Assembly (NCBI GenBank): GCA_001305115.1
Contig: BCAA01000022.1
Location: 1 to 36,074, forward strand
DNA length: 36,074 nucleotides
From: Clostridia bacterium UC5.1-1E11
GTDB lineage: Bacteria > Bacillota > Clostridia > Oscillospirales > Acutalibacteraceae
Reading direction: 5' to 3'
The notes under the pieces were generated by a model. It was not told the origin of the DNA and did not search any database. It saw only the letters and a program-made list of their open reading frames with translations. Position numbers and translations under genes: made by a program. Positions 7,768 through 16,741 of the stretch are shown piece after piece; the stretch's first letter is position 1, and every line of letters begins with the position of its first letter.

Positions 7768-9333
7768 TTCCCCGGGGAACGGTAAGCGCCTGGGGGAAAT
7801 CTTGCGCATTTTGGGAAGGCATAAGCTAACCCAGGGAATTACCCCGGAAAAACTGCGTGCGACGGTAGAGGACTTGGGGCCTACCTTTGTCAAGTTCGGA
7901 CAAATCATGTCTATGCGGCATGACATGCTTCCTGCCGAATATTGCGAGGAATTAGCAAAGTTGCGCACAGACGTTCAACCATTGGCGTTTGCAGAAGTGC
8001 GCCACGTGGTTGAGGCTGAATATAAGGTGCCTATGGAGGAAATCTTTTTGTCCTTTGAAGAGCAGCCAATTGGATCAGCGTCGATTGCGCAGGCACATAT
8101 GGCGGTATTACGGGATGGCCGGCCGGTAGTTGTAAAAGTACACGTCCGGGTATCCGCGAGACGATGGCCGAAGATGTGGCGTTGCTGCATCGTGCGGCAC
8201 GTTTACTGAATCTCACAGAAGTGGGCGACGTAGTAGATCTGAACATGGTGTTGGACGAAATGTGGACGGTTGCACAACAGGAGATGGATTTTCTGTTGGA
8301 GGCGCAGAATGCAGAGGAATTTCGGGCCTGCAATCGGGATACTGCATTTGTGGATTGTCCGGAAATTGATCACCGGCACACGACTACCCGCGTGTTGGTG
8401 ATGGAATATGTGGATGGGGTCCAAATCGACGACGTGGATACACTGCATCGGGAAGCGTATGACCTTGAAGAGGTAGGTTTAAAGCTGGCGGACAACTATG
8501 TAAAGCAAGTGATCGATGACGGCTTTTTTCATGCAGACCCGCATCCCGGAAACATCCGTATCCGCGGGGGAAAAATCGTCTGGATCGATTTAGGCATGAT
8601 GGGCCGCCTCACAATACGCGACCGTTCCTTGCTTCGGGACGGGGTAAAGGCCATTGTCAGCGGGGATGTGGAACATCTAAAGCAGATTGTGCTGACAATG
8701 GGCGTGCATTCCGGGCGTATTGACCATGCGCGATTGTATGGCGACATCGACGATTTTCTGGCAAAGTATGCCAAGCTGGATTTGGGGAGTATGGATCTTG
8801 GACAGATCATCGAGGAATTGGTCGGCCTTGCACGGGAACATCGCATATCCGTGCCGAAAGGGATCTCTATGCTGAGCCGAGGCGTGCTCACTTTAGAGGG
8901 GGTTCTTGCGGTTGTCAGCCCAAAGATCAATCTTTTGGAAATTTTGGCAAATCGGATGTCGGCAGAAATCCGCAAAGATTTTGATTGGATAGAAGAGCAA
9001 AAAGGCCGTTTCAGAAACTTGTATGAATCCAGCCAAAAGGGAATCCGTATTCCCGCACAGATGTCTGACCTGCTTCGAATGGCTTTAAAAGGTCAAGCAA
9101 AAGTCAACTTAGAAGTGATTGGTTCCGAACAGCCGTTGGCCTCTTTGGATCGCATGGTCAACCGGCTGGTAAAATGTATCCTATGCGCTGCTATGTTGCT
9201 GGGGTCCTGTTTGCTTTGTACCACCGGAATGCAGCCAAAGCTTTTGGGAATCCCATTGGTGGGGATGTTAGGTTTTATTGCGGCACTCCTTATGGGAATA
9301 TGGGTACTTTGGGATATGCACAAGCATAAATAG
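7742..9333 (+). CDS. AarF/UbiB-family atypical kinase (one frameshift)
   Basis: ABC1/ADCK/UbiB protein-kinase-like enzyme of ~530 residues. The reading frame changes near 8142: adding one A restores VVVKVQRPGIRETMAEDVA across the break. Before it are the family KxGQ motif (FVKFGQIMSMRHDMLP) and the Ala-rich nucleotide loop (IGSASIAQAH). After it are DFLLEAQNA, VLVMEYVDG, the catalytic loop FFHADPHPGN and the metal-binding WIDLGMMG. Two C-terminal membrane helices end the protein. In proteobacteria UbiB supports ubiquinone synthesis; in anaerobic Clostridia the substrate is unknown and a lipid-linked role is inferred. Start 7742 is chosen for AAGGAA just upstream; ATG 7727 is an alternative. 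The break is probably a sequence error. Confidence 0.88.
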
Positions 9334-9374
9334 GACTCATTTTACACAGTTAAAAGTATATGGCGTTAATAACA

Positions 9375-9415
9375 GAACCCCCGCTACGTCCCATTGGGAT
9401 TTGTAGCGGGGGTTC
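9375..9415. terminator. Bidirectional terminator between convergent ubiB-like and yitT genes
   Basis: GAACCCCCGCTAC (9375-9387) and GTAGCGGGGGTTC (9403-9415) form a perfect 13-bp stem. T-rich sequence flanks it on each strand, so it can serve both converging genes. Confidence 0.85.
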
Positions 9416-9461
9416 TTGCAAATTATTTTGAATGGTTTTACAGAGATTGTTTAGATCATTA

Positions 9462-10334
9462 CTATACGCTATGGAAACCTTTACCGATGATTTCGCTCGT
9501 ATTGGAAATCAGGATAAATGCACCTGGCTCTACCTGCCGGATGTATTGCCGGAGCTGTACAGCCTGGTATCGCTTGAGTACGGTAAATACAATGTACTTT
9601 TTATCGTGGGAAAAGGCGCCTTCTGCTTCGCAAACAGTGGCACTGCGACCCAATTTATGCACGATAAAATCGCAGATTGGCTCCGGGGTACTACATACAA
9701 CATTGAAGTATTTACAAAGGTTGATGCTTTCGATGACGTTGTCGATCACCAGCGATTTGGTAAATAGCCCCAGCATTGAGAACAGAAAAGTCTTTATATC
9801 AAAGATAAAGAACGCGGATAGCGTGATCAACAGATCGCTCAATAGGAGCGCATTGCCAATATTGACACTCGTATATTTCTTTAAGATCATCGCAACAACA
9901 TCGGTGCCGCCGCTCGACGCGCCAATGTTGAACAGGATGGCAGAACCAAGGCCGGGGAGGACAATCGCAAAGACCAATTCCAGCATGGGATCGTCGGTCA
10001 GAGGCTTGTCCAAGGGCCAGAAATATTCCATTCCGGAGAGCGCTACTGACAGCAACATACTGGAATAAACCGTGCGTACACCAAAGCCCTTTCCCAAAAA
10101 AAGAAATCCTAAAATCAGCAACAAAAGGTTAACAATAAAGTTGACAGTACTGGGAGAGATGGGCATCACCTGACTGACGACAACAGCCAAGCCGGTCACG
10201 CCTCCGAAGGTAAAGTTATTTGGAAACTTAAAAAAATAGATTCCCACTGCCATCAGTAGGGTACTGGCTGTGATAAGCGCATATTCTTTAAAAATCTTCT
10301 GAACGGTTTCCTGGCGTGGCATCGTAAATTTCAT
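9462..10334 (-). CDS. YitT family membrane protein with DUF2179 domain
   Basis: 290-residue integral membrane protein. The start at 10334 is set by GGAGGG (complement of 10341-10346) 6 nt upstream; the open frame continues to 10439 without a better site. The N-terminal half has about five membrane helices with the YitT pattern (FGGVTGLAVVVSQ, NIGASSGGTDVVA). The C-terminal ~80 residues are a soluble DUF2179 domain (VCEAEGAFSHDKKYIVFTVL), likely cytoplasmic and ligand-sensing by resemblance to PII-like folds. YitT proteins are widespread in Firmicutes; the substrate is unknown. It is the only core gene on the minus strand and is transcribed alone. Confidence 0.93.
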   Translation of the reverse strand: MKFTMPRQETVQKIFKEYALITASTLLMAVGIYFFKFPNNFTFGGVTGLAVVVSQVMPISPSTVNFIVNLLLLILGFLFLGKGFGVRTVYSSMLLSVALSGMEYFWPLDKPLTDDPMLELVFAIVLPGLGSAILFNIGASSGGTDVVAMILKKYTSVNIGNALLLSDLLITLSAFFIFDIKTFLFSMLGLFTKSLVIDNVIESINLCKYFNVVCSTPEPICDFIVHKLGRSATVCEAEGAFSHDKKYIVFTVLKRYQAVQLRQYIRQVEPGAFILISNTSEIIGKGFHSV

Positions 10335-10439
10335 TGTGATCCCTCCAAAGAAAAACGTCATTTTCTCTATAACCTTTCGAACAATTGAAAGCGGATATGT
10401 GTAAGGACTTATGAACGTATCGCAAGAATCTTGCGTCAA

Positions 10440-10840
10440 GAAATTTTTTGAAATTATTGGAATTTATAAAAAGAGGATTTCCCCCGAGAGATTGTTTTAT
10501 TGGGATACAAAGAATCGGTCAGGGATCTCATAATCGCCTTACGGCCGATCAATCCTATTTACATAAAGTAAGGATGCCTTATCAGAAGCCATCGTGCTGG
10601 AATTCTTGAAACAGTAAGAATCTCTTTTTCGGCATTTTGTAAGATCAATGGGAGATTGTCCCATAGATAACTGGTGTGCATATCCTTTTCTCTTTTGGGC
10701 AATTCATAAACACCCATTTCTTTCCCGCAGAGCAAGTTTTTACCATCTTTATCTTACTATACAGCAGCAATATTTTCAAGAAGTCCATGGGAGGAAAGCG
10801 AGGCTCCCCCTTGCGTAGAACAGGGGGGCGGCCTGTCTAC
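10440..10840. other. Intergenic stretch between yitT and thyX
   Basis: About 400 bp without a convincing gene. A weak hairpin (ATTCTT 10602-10607, AAGAAT 10616-10621, then CTCTTTTTC) and a C5/G6 inverted pair near 10805-10830 are visible. An open frame starting at 10676 has no family resemblance and runs across the thyX promoter and start. Confidence 0.4.
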
Positions 10841-10869
10841 TTGAATCAAAAGGAAGAATTTGTTATAAT
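10841..10869 (+). promoter_or_regulatory. Promoter of the thyX operon
   Basis: TTGAAT (10841-10846), 17 bp, TATAAT (10864-10869), about 110 bp upstream of thyX. It could drive the long downstream gene run. Confidence 0.75.
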
Positions 10870-10980
10870 ACAATCGATTATTGCCGAAAAACGGGAGGAA
10901 AAAATCCACCGTATGAGAACGGGATGTAGATGCCGCCGGCTACTTCCCGCACCTGGAAACCGGCGGGGAATGGAGTACTT

Positions 10981-11751
10981 ATGGCGAGAGTTACCCTTCT
11001 GACGTATACTCCCCAGCCGGAGAAAACGGTTGCCATGGCAGCCAAGCTTTGCTATTCGCCTTCTGCGATTGACGAAATCGGCGAGGGGTTAACGGAAGAA
11101 AAGACAGCTTCTTTTGTACAGATGCTGGCAGATATTGGCCACGAAAGTCCGATTGAGCACGCTTCGTTCACTTTTGGAATTGAAGGTGTTTCACGCTCGC
11201 TGTTGGCGCAGATCACGCGCCACCGCATTGCGTCGTTCAGCGTACAAAGCCAACGCTATGTAGCGGAAAGTGATTTTGCTTATGTCGTGCCACCGGAGAT
11301 CGAGGCAATTCCGGAGGCAAAAGCGGAATTTTTGGCAGCCATGGAGGAAGACCGCCGGCATTATGAACGTTTAACCGCTCTTTTAAAAGAAAAACATCAA
11401 AAGACTTTGTTGGAAGAGGGAAAGAGCGAAAAAGAAGCAGTTCGTACTGCGGAGAAGCGCGCGATTGAAGATGCGCGTTTTGTATTGCCCAATGCTTGCG
11501 AAACCAAAATGGTCTGTACGTTTAATGCACGTTCGTTACAAAATTTCTTTGCGCTTCGTTGTTGCAATCGCGCCCAGTGGGAGATTCGGGATATTGCAAC
11601 CCAAATGTTGTTCTTAGTGCGTGAGGTTGCGCCGCATCTCTTTGCAAATGCAGGTCCAGGTTGCCTGCGCGGCGCATGTCCGGAGGGGAAAATGTCCTGT
11701 GGAAAAGCGGCAGAGGTGCGTGCTTTTTTCCGTGTGGAGAAACCAGTATGA
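10981..11751 (+). CDS. thyX: Flavin-dependent thymidylate synthase ThyX
   Basis: Makes dTMP from dUMP using methylene-THF as carbon donor and FAD/NAD(P)H as reductant, releasing THF instead of DHF. The signature RHR-x7-S is exact at residues 80-90, followed by QRY. A second conserved part has VLPNACETKMVCTFNARSL and FFALRCCNRAQWEIR. At 256 residues it is typical. Start 10981 has GGAG at 10972-10975, 5 nt away; an open frame upstream lacks homology. The stop overlaps the next ATG as ATGA, so translation of tmk is probably coupled, linking dTMP synthesis to its phosphorylation. Confidence 0.96.
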   Translation: MARVTLLTYTPQPEKTVAMAAKLCYSPSAIDEIGEGLTEEKTASFVQMLADIGHESPIEHASFTFGIEGVSRSLLAQITRHRIASFSVQSQRYVAESDFAYVVPPEIEAIPEAKAEFLAAMEEDRRHYERLTALLKEKHQKTLLEEGKSEKEAVRTAEKRAIEDARFVLPNACETKMVCTFNARSLQNFFALRCCNRAQWEIRDIATQMLFLVREVAPHLFANAGPGCLRGACPEGKMSCGKAAEVRAFFRVEKPV

Positions 11752-12424
11752 GTGGGAAATTAATTACCCTGGAGGGGCTGGACGGCAGTGGAAAGGCGAC
11801 GCAGGCCGAACTGTTGTGCCGGGAATTGAACAGGCAGGGGGCGCATGTACGGAAAATATCGTTTCCAGATTATGCACAGCCTCGTCCGTGCTGGCTAAGA
11901 TGTATCTGGATGGCAAATTCGGTGAGAATCCGGATGATGTGTCCGCCTATGCAGCTTCGTCGTTTTACGCTGTAGATCGTTTTGCAAGTTATGTACAGTT
12001 CTGGAAAGAGGACTACCAAAAGGGGACGGTTATTGTTGCAGACCGGTATGCCACTTCCAATATTGTGTTTCAGATGTCCAAACTTCCCCGGAGCGAATGG
12101 AATACCTTTATCGAATGGGTGCAGGATTATGAATACAGTAAAATGGGTCTTCCCAGACCGGATTGCACGATTTATTTGGATATGCCCCCACCTGTGAGTC
12201 AAAAGCTTCTAAGTGCCCGTTACCATGGCGACGAGCGAAAGAAGGACATTCATGAGAGAAATACCGCTTATCTGCTTGCGTGCAGAGAGGCCGCGGTATA
12301 CGCGGCAAAAATGCTCGGTTGGCTGGTTATAAATTGCGCAGAGGGCGACAATGCTAAACCTATGGAACAGATTCACAGGGAATTGATAAAAGAATTGGCA
12401 GGAGAGATTCATTTATATGTTTAA
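11748..12424 (+). CDS. tmk: Thymidylate kinase (one frameshift)
   Basis: Phosphorylates dTMP to dTDP. The start overlaps the thyX stop (ATGA). The N-terminus KLITLEGLDGSGKATQ holds the P-loop. The frame changes near 11882: an extra T restores SFPDYAQPSSVLAKMYLDG, the expected sequence across the junction. The second part has the DR-Y motif (VIVADRYATSN) and a lid region (SARYHGDERKKDIHE). About 225 residues in all. It overlaps the next gene by 8 bp. The frameshift is likely a sequence error since the gene is essential. Confidence 0.9.
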
Positions 12425-13345
12425 TTGGAAAATTCCAGAAGTTTCAGATCGCGAATGGATGCAACCGGCGCTATCCGCATCCGGTGGGATGGGGAGCGAG
12501 TTCGCCTTTGGTACGCTGTATCTTTGGTCTTGCGCATATGGCACGCGGGTTTGCCAGCACGATGGACTAATCTTGCGTTGTTCTGGACTACCGGACAACC
12601 GGACTTATCAGATTCCATTGGGCCCGGGGGACTTGCGCAGCAAAGTGGAACTTGTGCTCGCAGATGCGAAAGATTACGGTTGTAAATTTCGCCTATGGGG
12701 ATTGACCAAACAGGAGACAGAACAGCTGGAACAAACGATGCCAGGGATGTTCCGCTTTCAGCTGGATCGGGACGCCTCGGATTATATTTATGATTCGCAG
12801 GCGTTGATCCACCTTTCCGGACGGAAGTATCATGGAAAGCGAAACCATTTGGCACGGTTCCAACGTTCTTATAATTGGTCCTATGAGGATATTACACCGC
12901 AAAATTACGCCGACTGTAAAGCGATTGCCCACGAGTGGTGCGTACAAAATGGTGGCTGTGGCAAAGAGGATGGTACGGACAACGAAAATTGTGCGATCAA
13001 TATGGCTTTTCGTTCTTTTGAGGAGCTGGCGCTTTCCGGCGGGCTGTTGCGCGTCGATGGGAAACCAGTGGCCTTCACCGTGGGGGAGGAAATCAATCCG
13101 GAGGTTTATCTTCTCCATTTTGAAAAGGCGCTGAATGGATACGAAGGGCTGTATGCAGCCATCAATCACGAATATGCGGCAAAAAATCTGGAGACTATCG
13201 TTATATCAATCGGGAAGAGGATTTGGGAATTGAGGGCTTACGCAAGGCAAAGCTCTCCTATAATCCGGCTATCCTTCTTGAGAAATATTCTGCGACCTTG
13301 CGTTCAGAAACAGAAGAAATCACGGAATTGGAACAAAAGAACTAA
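12417..13345 (+). CDS. DUF2156 (GNAT-fold, LPG-synthase C-terminal type) protein (one frameshift)
   Basis: Soluble ~309-residue protein of the DUF2156 family, related to the GNAT-fold lysyltransferase domain of MprF. It starts [17 protein letters not shown], within the tmk 3' end. [17 protein letters not shown] and the [17 protein letters not shown] region are family landmarks. Near 13191 the frame changes; adding one base after CTGGAG gives [20 protein letters not shown], the conserved C-terminal acceptor region, ending at TAA 13343-13345. The natural substrate is unknown; a tRNA-dependent aminoacyl transfer is possible by homology. It often sits beside a GNAT acetyltransferase, as here. Confidence 0.85.
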
Positions 13346-13363
13346 GTGGAAGGCGGTGCGGCG

Positions 13364-14257
13364 GTGATCGGTTTTGCAAATTGGGAGGACCGCCCGGCAT
13401 TGGCAAAGCTGTGGCAGGTGTGTTTTGAAGAAGAAAAGCGATATGCCAACTTCTTTTTTAACAATGCATTTTGTCCAGAAAATTGCTTGGTTTATCGCGT
13501 CGGCGGCCAACCGGCAGCTATGTTGCACCTGTTGCCAGCGAGCATGGTTTGTGGCGGAAAGGCCGTGCGTATTCATTATGTCTTTGCCTGTGCGACTGCG
13601 CCGGAACACCGTTCCCACGGATATATGAGTGCGCTGTTGGCTTATGCCGCCTTGGTGGGCGCCCAGAGAGAAGAGCAGTTTTCAGCAATCCTGCCGGCGA
13701 ATCCCTCTCTTTATGCGTATTATGCGAAGTCCGGTTATCAGACGTTTTTTGAGCGGGATGAGTATTTACTCCGCGCTGAACAGCTGCGTGAACAAGCCGC
13801 CGAGGTGGAGGGGCGGAAGTATTTACCGGCTGAGGTATTAAACCGTATACGCAACACCCTGTTACAGAATTGGGAGGGAGCAGTCCTTTGGGACGACCGC
13901 GCGTTTTGGTTTGCATCAGAGGATAATCGTGCCTATGGTGGCAGATTGGTTTGTACACATGGGCCAGCATATGCGATCTGTCGGTATGCTGGAGAAGGGC
14001 TTTGTGAGGTGACGGAGCTGATGTGCACGACAGAGCACTTGCCTAAATTGTTCGGGGCAATGCTACAGGAGATGCCGGCTTCTAATTATCGAATTCGTCT
14101 TCCCAAGGGAAGCGGACTGTTGGAGATGGCCGGGCTTTCCTCCCTTTCTGCGCCGGAACCTGTGTTTTGTGGAATGCTCCGGCCGTTAGACGGCGCTTCT
14201 ATGGATCAATTGCAAGTTGGAGAAAAAAAGCCATATCTTGGCCTTGGGAAAGATTAA
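13364..14257 (+). CDS. GNAT-family N-acetyltransferase
   Basis: 297-residue protein with an N-terminal GNAT domain (nt ~13364-13800): VFACATAPEHRSHGYMSALL is the acetyl-CoA loop (R-x-x-G-x type with Ser at one Gly position), and NPSLYAYYAKSGYQT is the motif near the catalytic region. The C-terminal half resembles the second domain of Eis-like acetyltransferases and has no clear motif. GTG 13364 is chosen with GGAAGG at 13348-13353 ten nt upstream; GTG 13346 is possible but sits at the preceding stop. The substrate is unknown. It lies between DUF2156 and the DJ-1 gene in the same run. Confidence 0.8.
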   Translation: MIGFANWEDRPALAKLWQVCFEEEKRYANFFFNNAFCPENCLVYRVGGQPAAMLHLLPASMVCGGKAVRIHYVFACATAPEHRSHGYMSALLAYAALVGAQREEQFSAILPANPSLYAYYAKSGYQTFFERDEYLLRAEQLREQAAEVEGRKYLPAEVLNRIRNTLLQNWEGAVLWDDRAFWFASEDNRAYGGRLVCTHGPAYAICRYAGEGLCEVTELMCTTEHLPKLFGAMLQEMPASNYRIRLPKGSGLLEMAGLSSLSAPEPVFCGMLRPLDGASMDQLQVGEKKPYLGLGKD

Positions 14258-14288
14258 AATCAATCGCTGATGAAAGGGGCGTTATAAA

Positions 14289-14831
14289 ATGATCTATGTT
14301 TTTCTGGCAAATGGGTTTGAAGAGATTGAAGCGCTGGCAACCGTGGATATCCTTCGCCGTGCGGAGCTGAATGTAAAGACTGTAGGAGTAGGCGGTAAGA
14401 CTGTCACGGGTTCTCATGGAATTCCGGTGACTGCGGACATCGAAGAAAAGGAAGTCACCACCGATGATATGGAGTTGGTTGTGCTTCCGGGCGGTATGCC
14501 GGGAACACTGAACTTAGAAAAGTCTCCGATTGTCAAAGCGTCCGTACAGTATTGCTTGGACAACAGTCTGTACGTGGCGGCCATCTGTGCGGCTCCCTCC
14601 ATTCTGGGACATATGGGGGCGCTGAAAGGTTGTACAGCGACCTGTTTTCCCGGTTTTGAAAAGGAATTGGAGGGGGCGAGCCTTTCTTCGCAGCCCGTCT
14701 GTGTCAGTGGGCGTATAATTACCGGAAAGGGTGCAGGCGTTGCGGTGGACTTTGCTCTGCGCATTGTGGCGGAGCTCTGTGGATCGCAGGCATCCGTTGC
14801 GATCAAAAAATCCATTCAGTGTCAAAATTGA
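14289..14831 (+). CDS. DJ-1/PfpI family protein
   Basis: 180-residue single-domain protein of the DJ-1/YajL type. The nucleophile elbow AAICAAPS contains the conserved Cys100, and the partner Glu lies in NGFEEIEA (residues 8-15). VVLPGGMPG is the family oxyanion-region motif. Members act as chaperones, oxidative-stress sensors or glyoxalase/deglycase-like enzymes; which applies here cannot be told. AAAGGGG lies upstream. It is 31 bp after the GNAT gene and 22 bp before the cyclo-ligase gene. Confidence 0.92.
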   Translation: MIYVFLANGFEEIEALATVDILRRAELNVKTVGVGGKTVTGSHGIPVTADIEEKEVTTDDMELVVLPGGMPGTLNLEKSPIVKASVQYCLDNSLYVAAICAAPSILGHMGALKGCTATCFPGFEKELEGASLSSQPVCVSGRIITGKGAGVAVDFALRIVAELCGSQASVAIKKSIQCQN

Positions 14832-14853
14832 CCTGCTTATAAAGGACGGTCGC

Positions 14854-15459
14854 ATGTATATCAAGAACATCAAGGAACTGAAAAAGAACTTGCGCGCACG
14901 CTACCGGCGTTACCGGGAAAAAATGAATGTGGAGCAAAAAATTCGTCTGGATGCTTCGATTCAATGCCGGCTTTTGACATTAGAGGAGTACACGCGGGCA
15001 GATACGATTTTCATCTATGTGAGTAAGCCCATCGAGGTCGACACTTTGGCGATCATCAATGCCGCGCTTGCCAATCACAAGAAAGTGGCTGTGCCGCGTT
15101 GTGTACCAGATACCTTTGATATGGAATTCTATTACATTACCTCCTTGAGCGATCTGGAGAAGGGTACATTTGGCGTATTGGAGCCCATTGTGGACAAGTG
15201 CGAACATGTGGGAGATTCGTATGGACGTGCGCTTTGTATTGTGCCAGGACTCAGTTTTGATGCGCAAGGGTATCGCTTGGGATATGGGAAGGGCTATTAC
15301 GACCGCTATCTTGCACAGTTCCGCGGTATCACAGTTGGCGTGTGTTACCTGGGGTGCATCCAGTGGAATCTGCCCCATGGGTATTACGACAGGCCTGTGG
15401 ATATTTTGATTACAGAGAAATATGTCCGCAGAATTGCGAGGCAGGAGGATACGCCATGA
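14854..15459 (+). CDS. 5-formyltetrahydrofolate cyclo-ligase
   Basis: Converts 5-formyl-THF to 5,10-methenyl-THF with ATP, returning the stored folate to the one-carbon pool. Start 14854 is set by AAAGGACGG just upstream. At 201 residues it has the usual length. N-terminal basic residues (KKNLRARYRRYR), IFIYVSKPIEVDT, and the ATP/Mg signature RLGYGKGYYDRYL are all present. The C-terminus VGVCYLGCIQW and DRPVDILITE is standard. Its place in a run headed by thyX, which uses methylene-THF, is functionally sensible. The stop overlaps the mltG start as ATGA. Confidence 0.94.
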   Translation: MYIKNIKELKKNLRARYRRYREKMNVEQKIRLDASIQCRLLTLEEYTRADTIFIYVSKPIEVDTLAIINAALANHKKVAVPRCVPDTFDMEFYYITSLSDLEKGTFGVLEPIVDKCEHVGDSYGRALCIVPGLSFDAQGYRLGYGKGYYDRYLAQFRGITVGVCYLGCIQWNLPHGYYDRPVDILITEKYVRRIARQEDTP

Positions 15460-16741
15460 ACGACGATAAGCGCAACGAAGAACTGCGCCGGAAAAAGGTA
15501 GAGAACTTCCGGGTGCAGATTCCCGAGGACTCTTTTTCGGAAGGACAAGAATCCCGGGGCAGAGAACCGTCGGTTTTAAATAGCTATAGTGATCCCCAAA
15601 AAAGCGCCGGGCACCGGACGTTCGTACAGCAGAGCGCAATGCAGCAAAACGGGCGACACAAGCACATAAACAGCGCAATAAGCAAAAGCGTGGAAGAAAT
15701 AAACTGTTTTTCCGCTTGGTCTGGCTGATGATGGTTCTGTTTATCGGTATTGCACTGGCACAGTACGCAGTGGCCGGTATCAATGATATGTTGGCCATCG
15801 GCCGTGATAAGGTCAATGTGACCGTCGAGATTCCTAAGGGGGCAACAACGGATCAGATTGCGGAGGTGCTCCAAGAGCAGGGAGTCATTCAGCGGGCGGA
15901 CTTTTTCAAGCTCTATTCCAAGCTAACAAAGTCGGACGGCCACTATAACAACGGTACTTATAAGCTGAATACCAGCATGGATTATGAAGCGATTATCAAC
16001 AATTTGCAGTCGAATGCCAACCGTGTGGATATTGTGAAGATCACGTTCCCAGAGGGAGTGAACGCTCTTGAGGTTGCGCAGCTTTTGGAAGAAAACGGCG
16101 TTTGCTCTCAGGAGGATGCGCTGAACTATATCAATTCTACAGCTTTGGATGAAAAGTATGATTTCCTGAAACAGCTGACCGGTGACCGGTACTATCATAT
16201 GGAAGGGTATCTATTCCCGGATACGTATGACTTTTTCAAGGACGAGGCCCCGGAGGATGCTATTTCCAAATTGGTCAACAACTGTGACCGGAAGCTCACA
16301 GAAGAAATTCGGGAAGAAATCGCAGCCAGTGGGATGACGATCGATCAAGTGATGACATTGGCCTCTATGATTCAGGCGGAGGCAGCGGATGAAGAGGACA
16401 TGTATATGATCTCCTCCGTATTCCACAACCGCTTGAACAGCGATGGATCAAATGGGCTTCTGCGCCTCCAATCCGATCCCACCATGTACTATCCGTACCG
16501 TACGAAGAGTGCGATTCCAGAGGACATTCGGGAAACGTATTCAAGCAAGTACAACACGTATGAAATCGAAGGCCTGCCTACCGGCCCGATCTGCAACCCT
16601 GGCGCGAAGGCGATTGATGCGGCTTTGCATCCGAAAGACACGGATTACTATTATTTCTGTCACGACGCAGACCGCAATGCCTATTACGCAAAGACCTTGG
16701 AACAGCATCAGCAGAATCTACAGAAGGCGGGGTTGCGATGA
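15456..16741 (+). CDS. mltG: Endolytic transglycosylase MltG (one frameshift)
   Basis: Membrane-anchored lytic transglycosylase that cuts nascent glycan strands and sets their length. Start 15456 has AGGAGG at 15443-15448. The N-terminal frame breaks at the A6 run 15598-15603; one extra A gives PQKKRRAPDVRT and then the basic cytoplasmic tail and a single membrane helix (nt ~15710-15780). The YceG domain follows: LysM-like VTVEIPKGATTDQIAE, MEGYLFPDTYDF, LASMIQAEA, SSVFHNRL, LQSDPTMYY and GLPTGPICNPG. The active-site motif has Gln-Ala-Glu where E. coli-type proteins have Glu-Lys-Glu. Total ~428 residues. It overlaps the U32 gene by 4 bp. Confidence 0.9.

Noticed and set aside
10676..11002. 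108-codon ORF upstream of thyX
   Set aside because: It crosses the thyX promoter and start, lacks family resemblance, and its Arg/Gly-rich C-terminal part is the thyX leader read in another frame.
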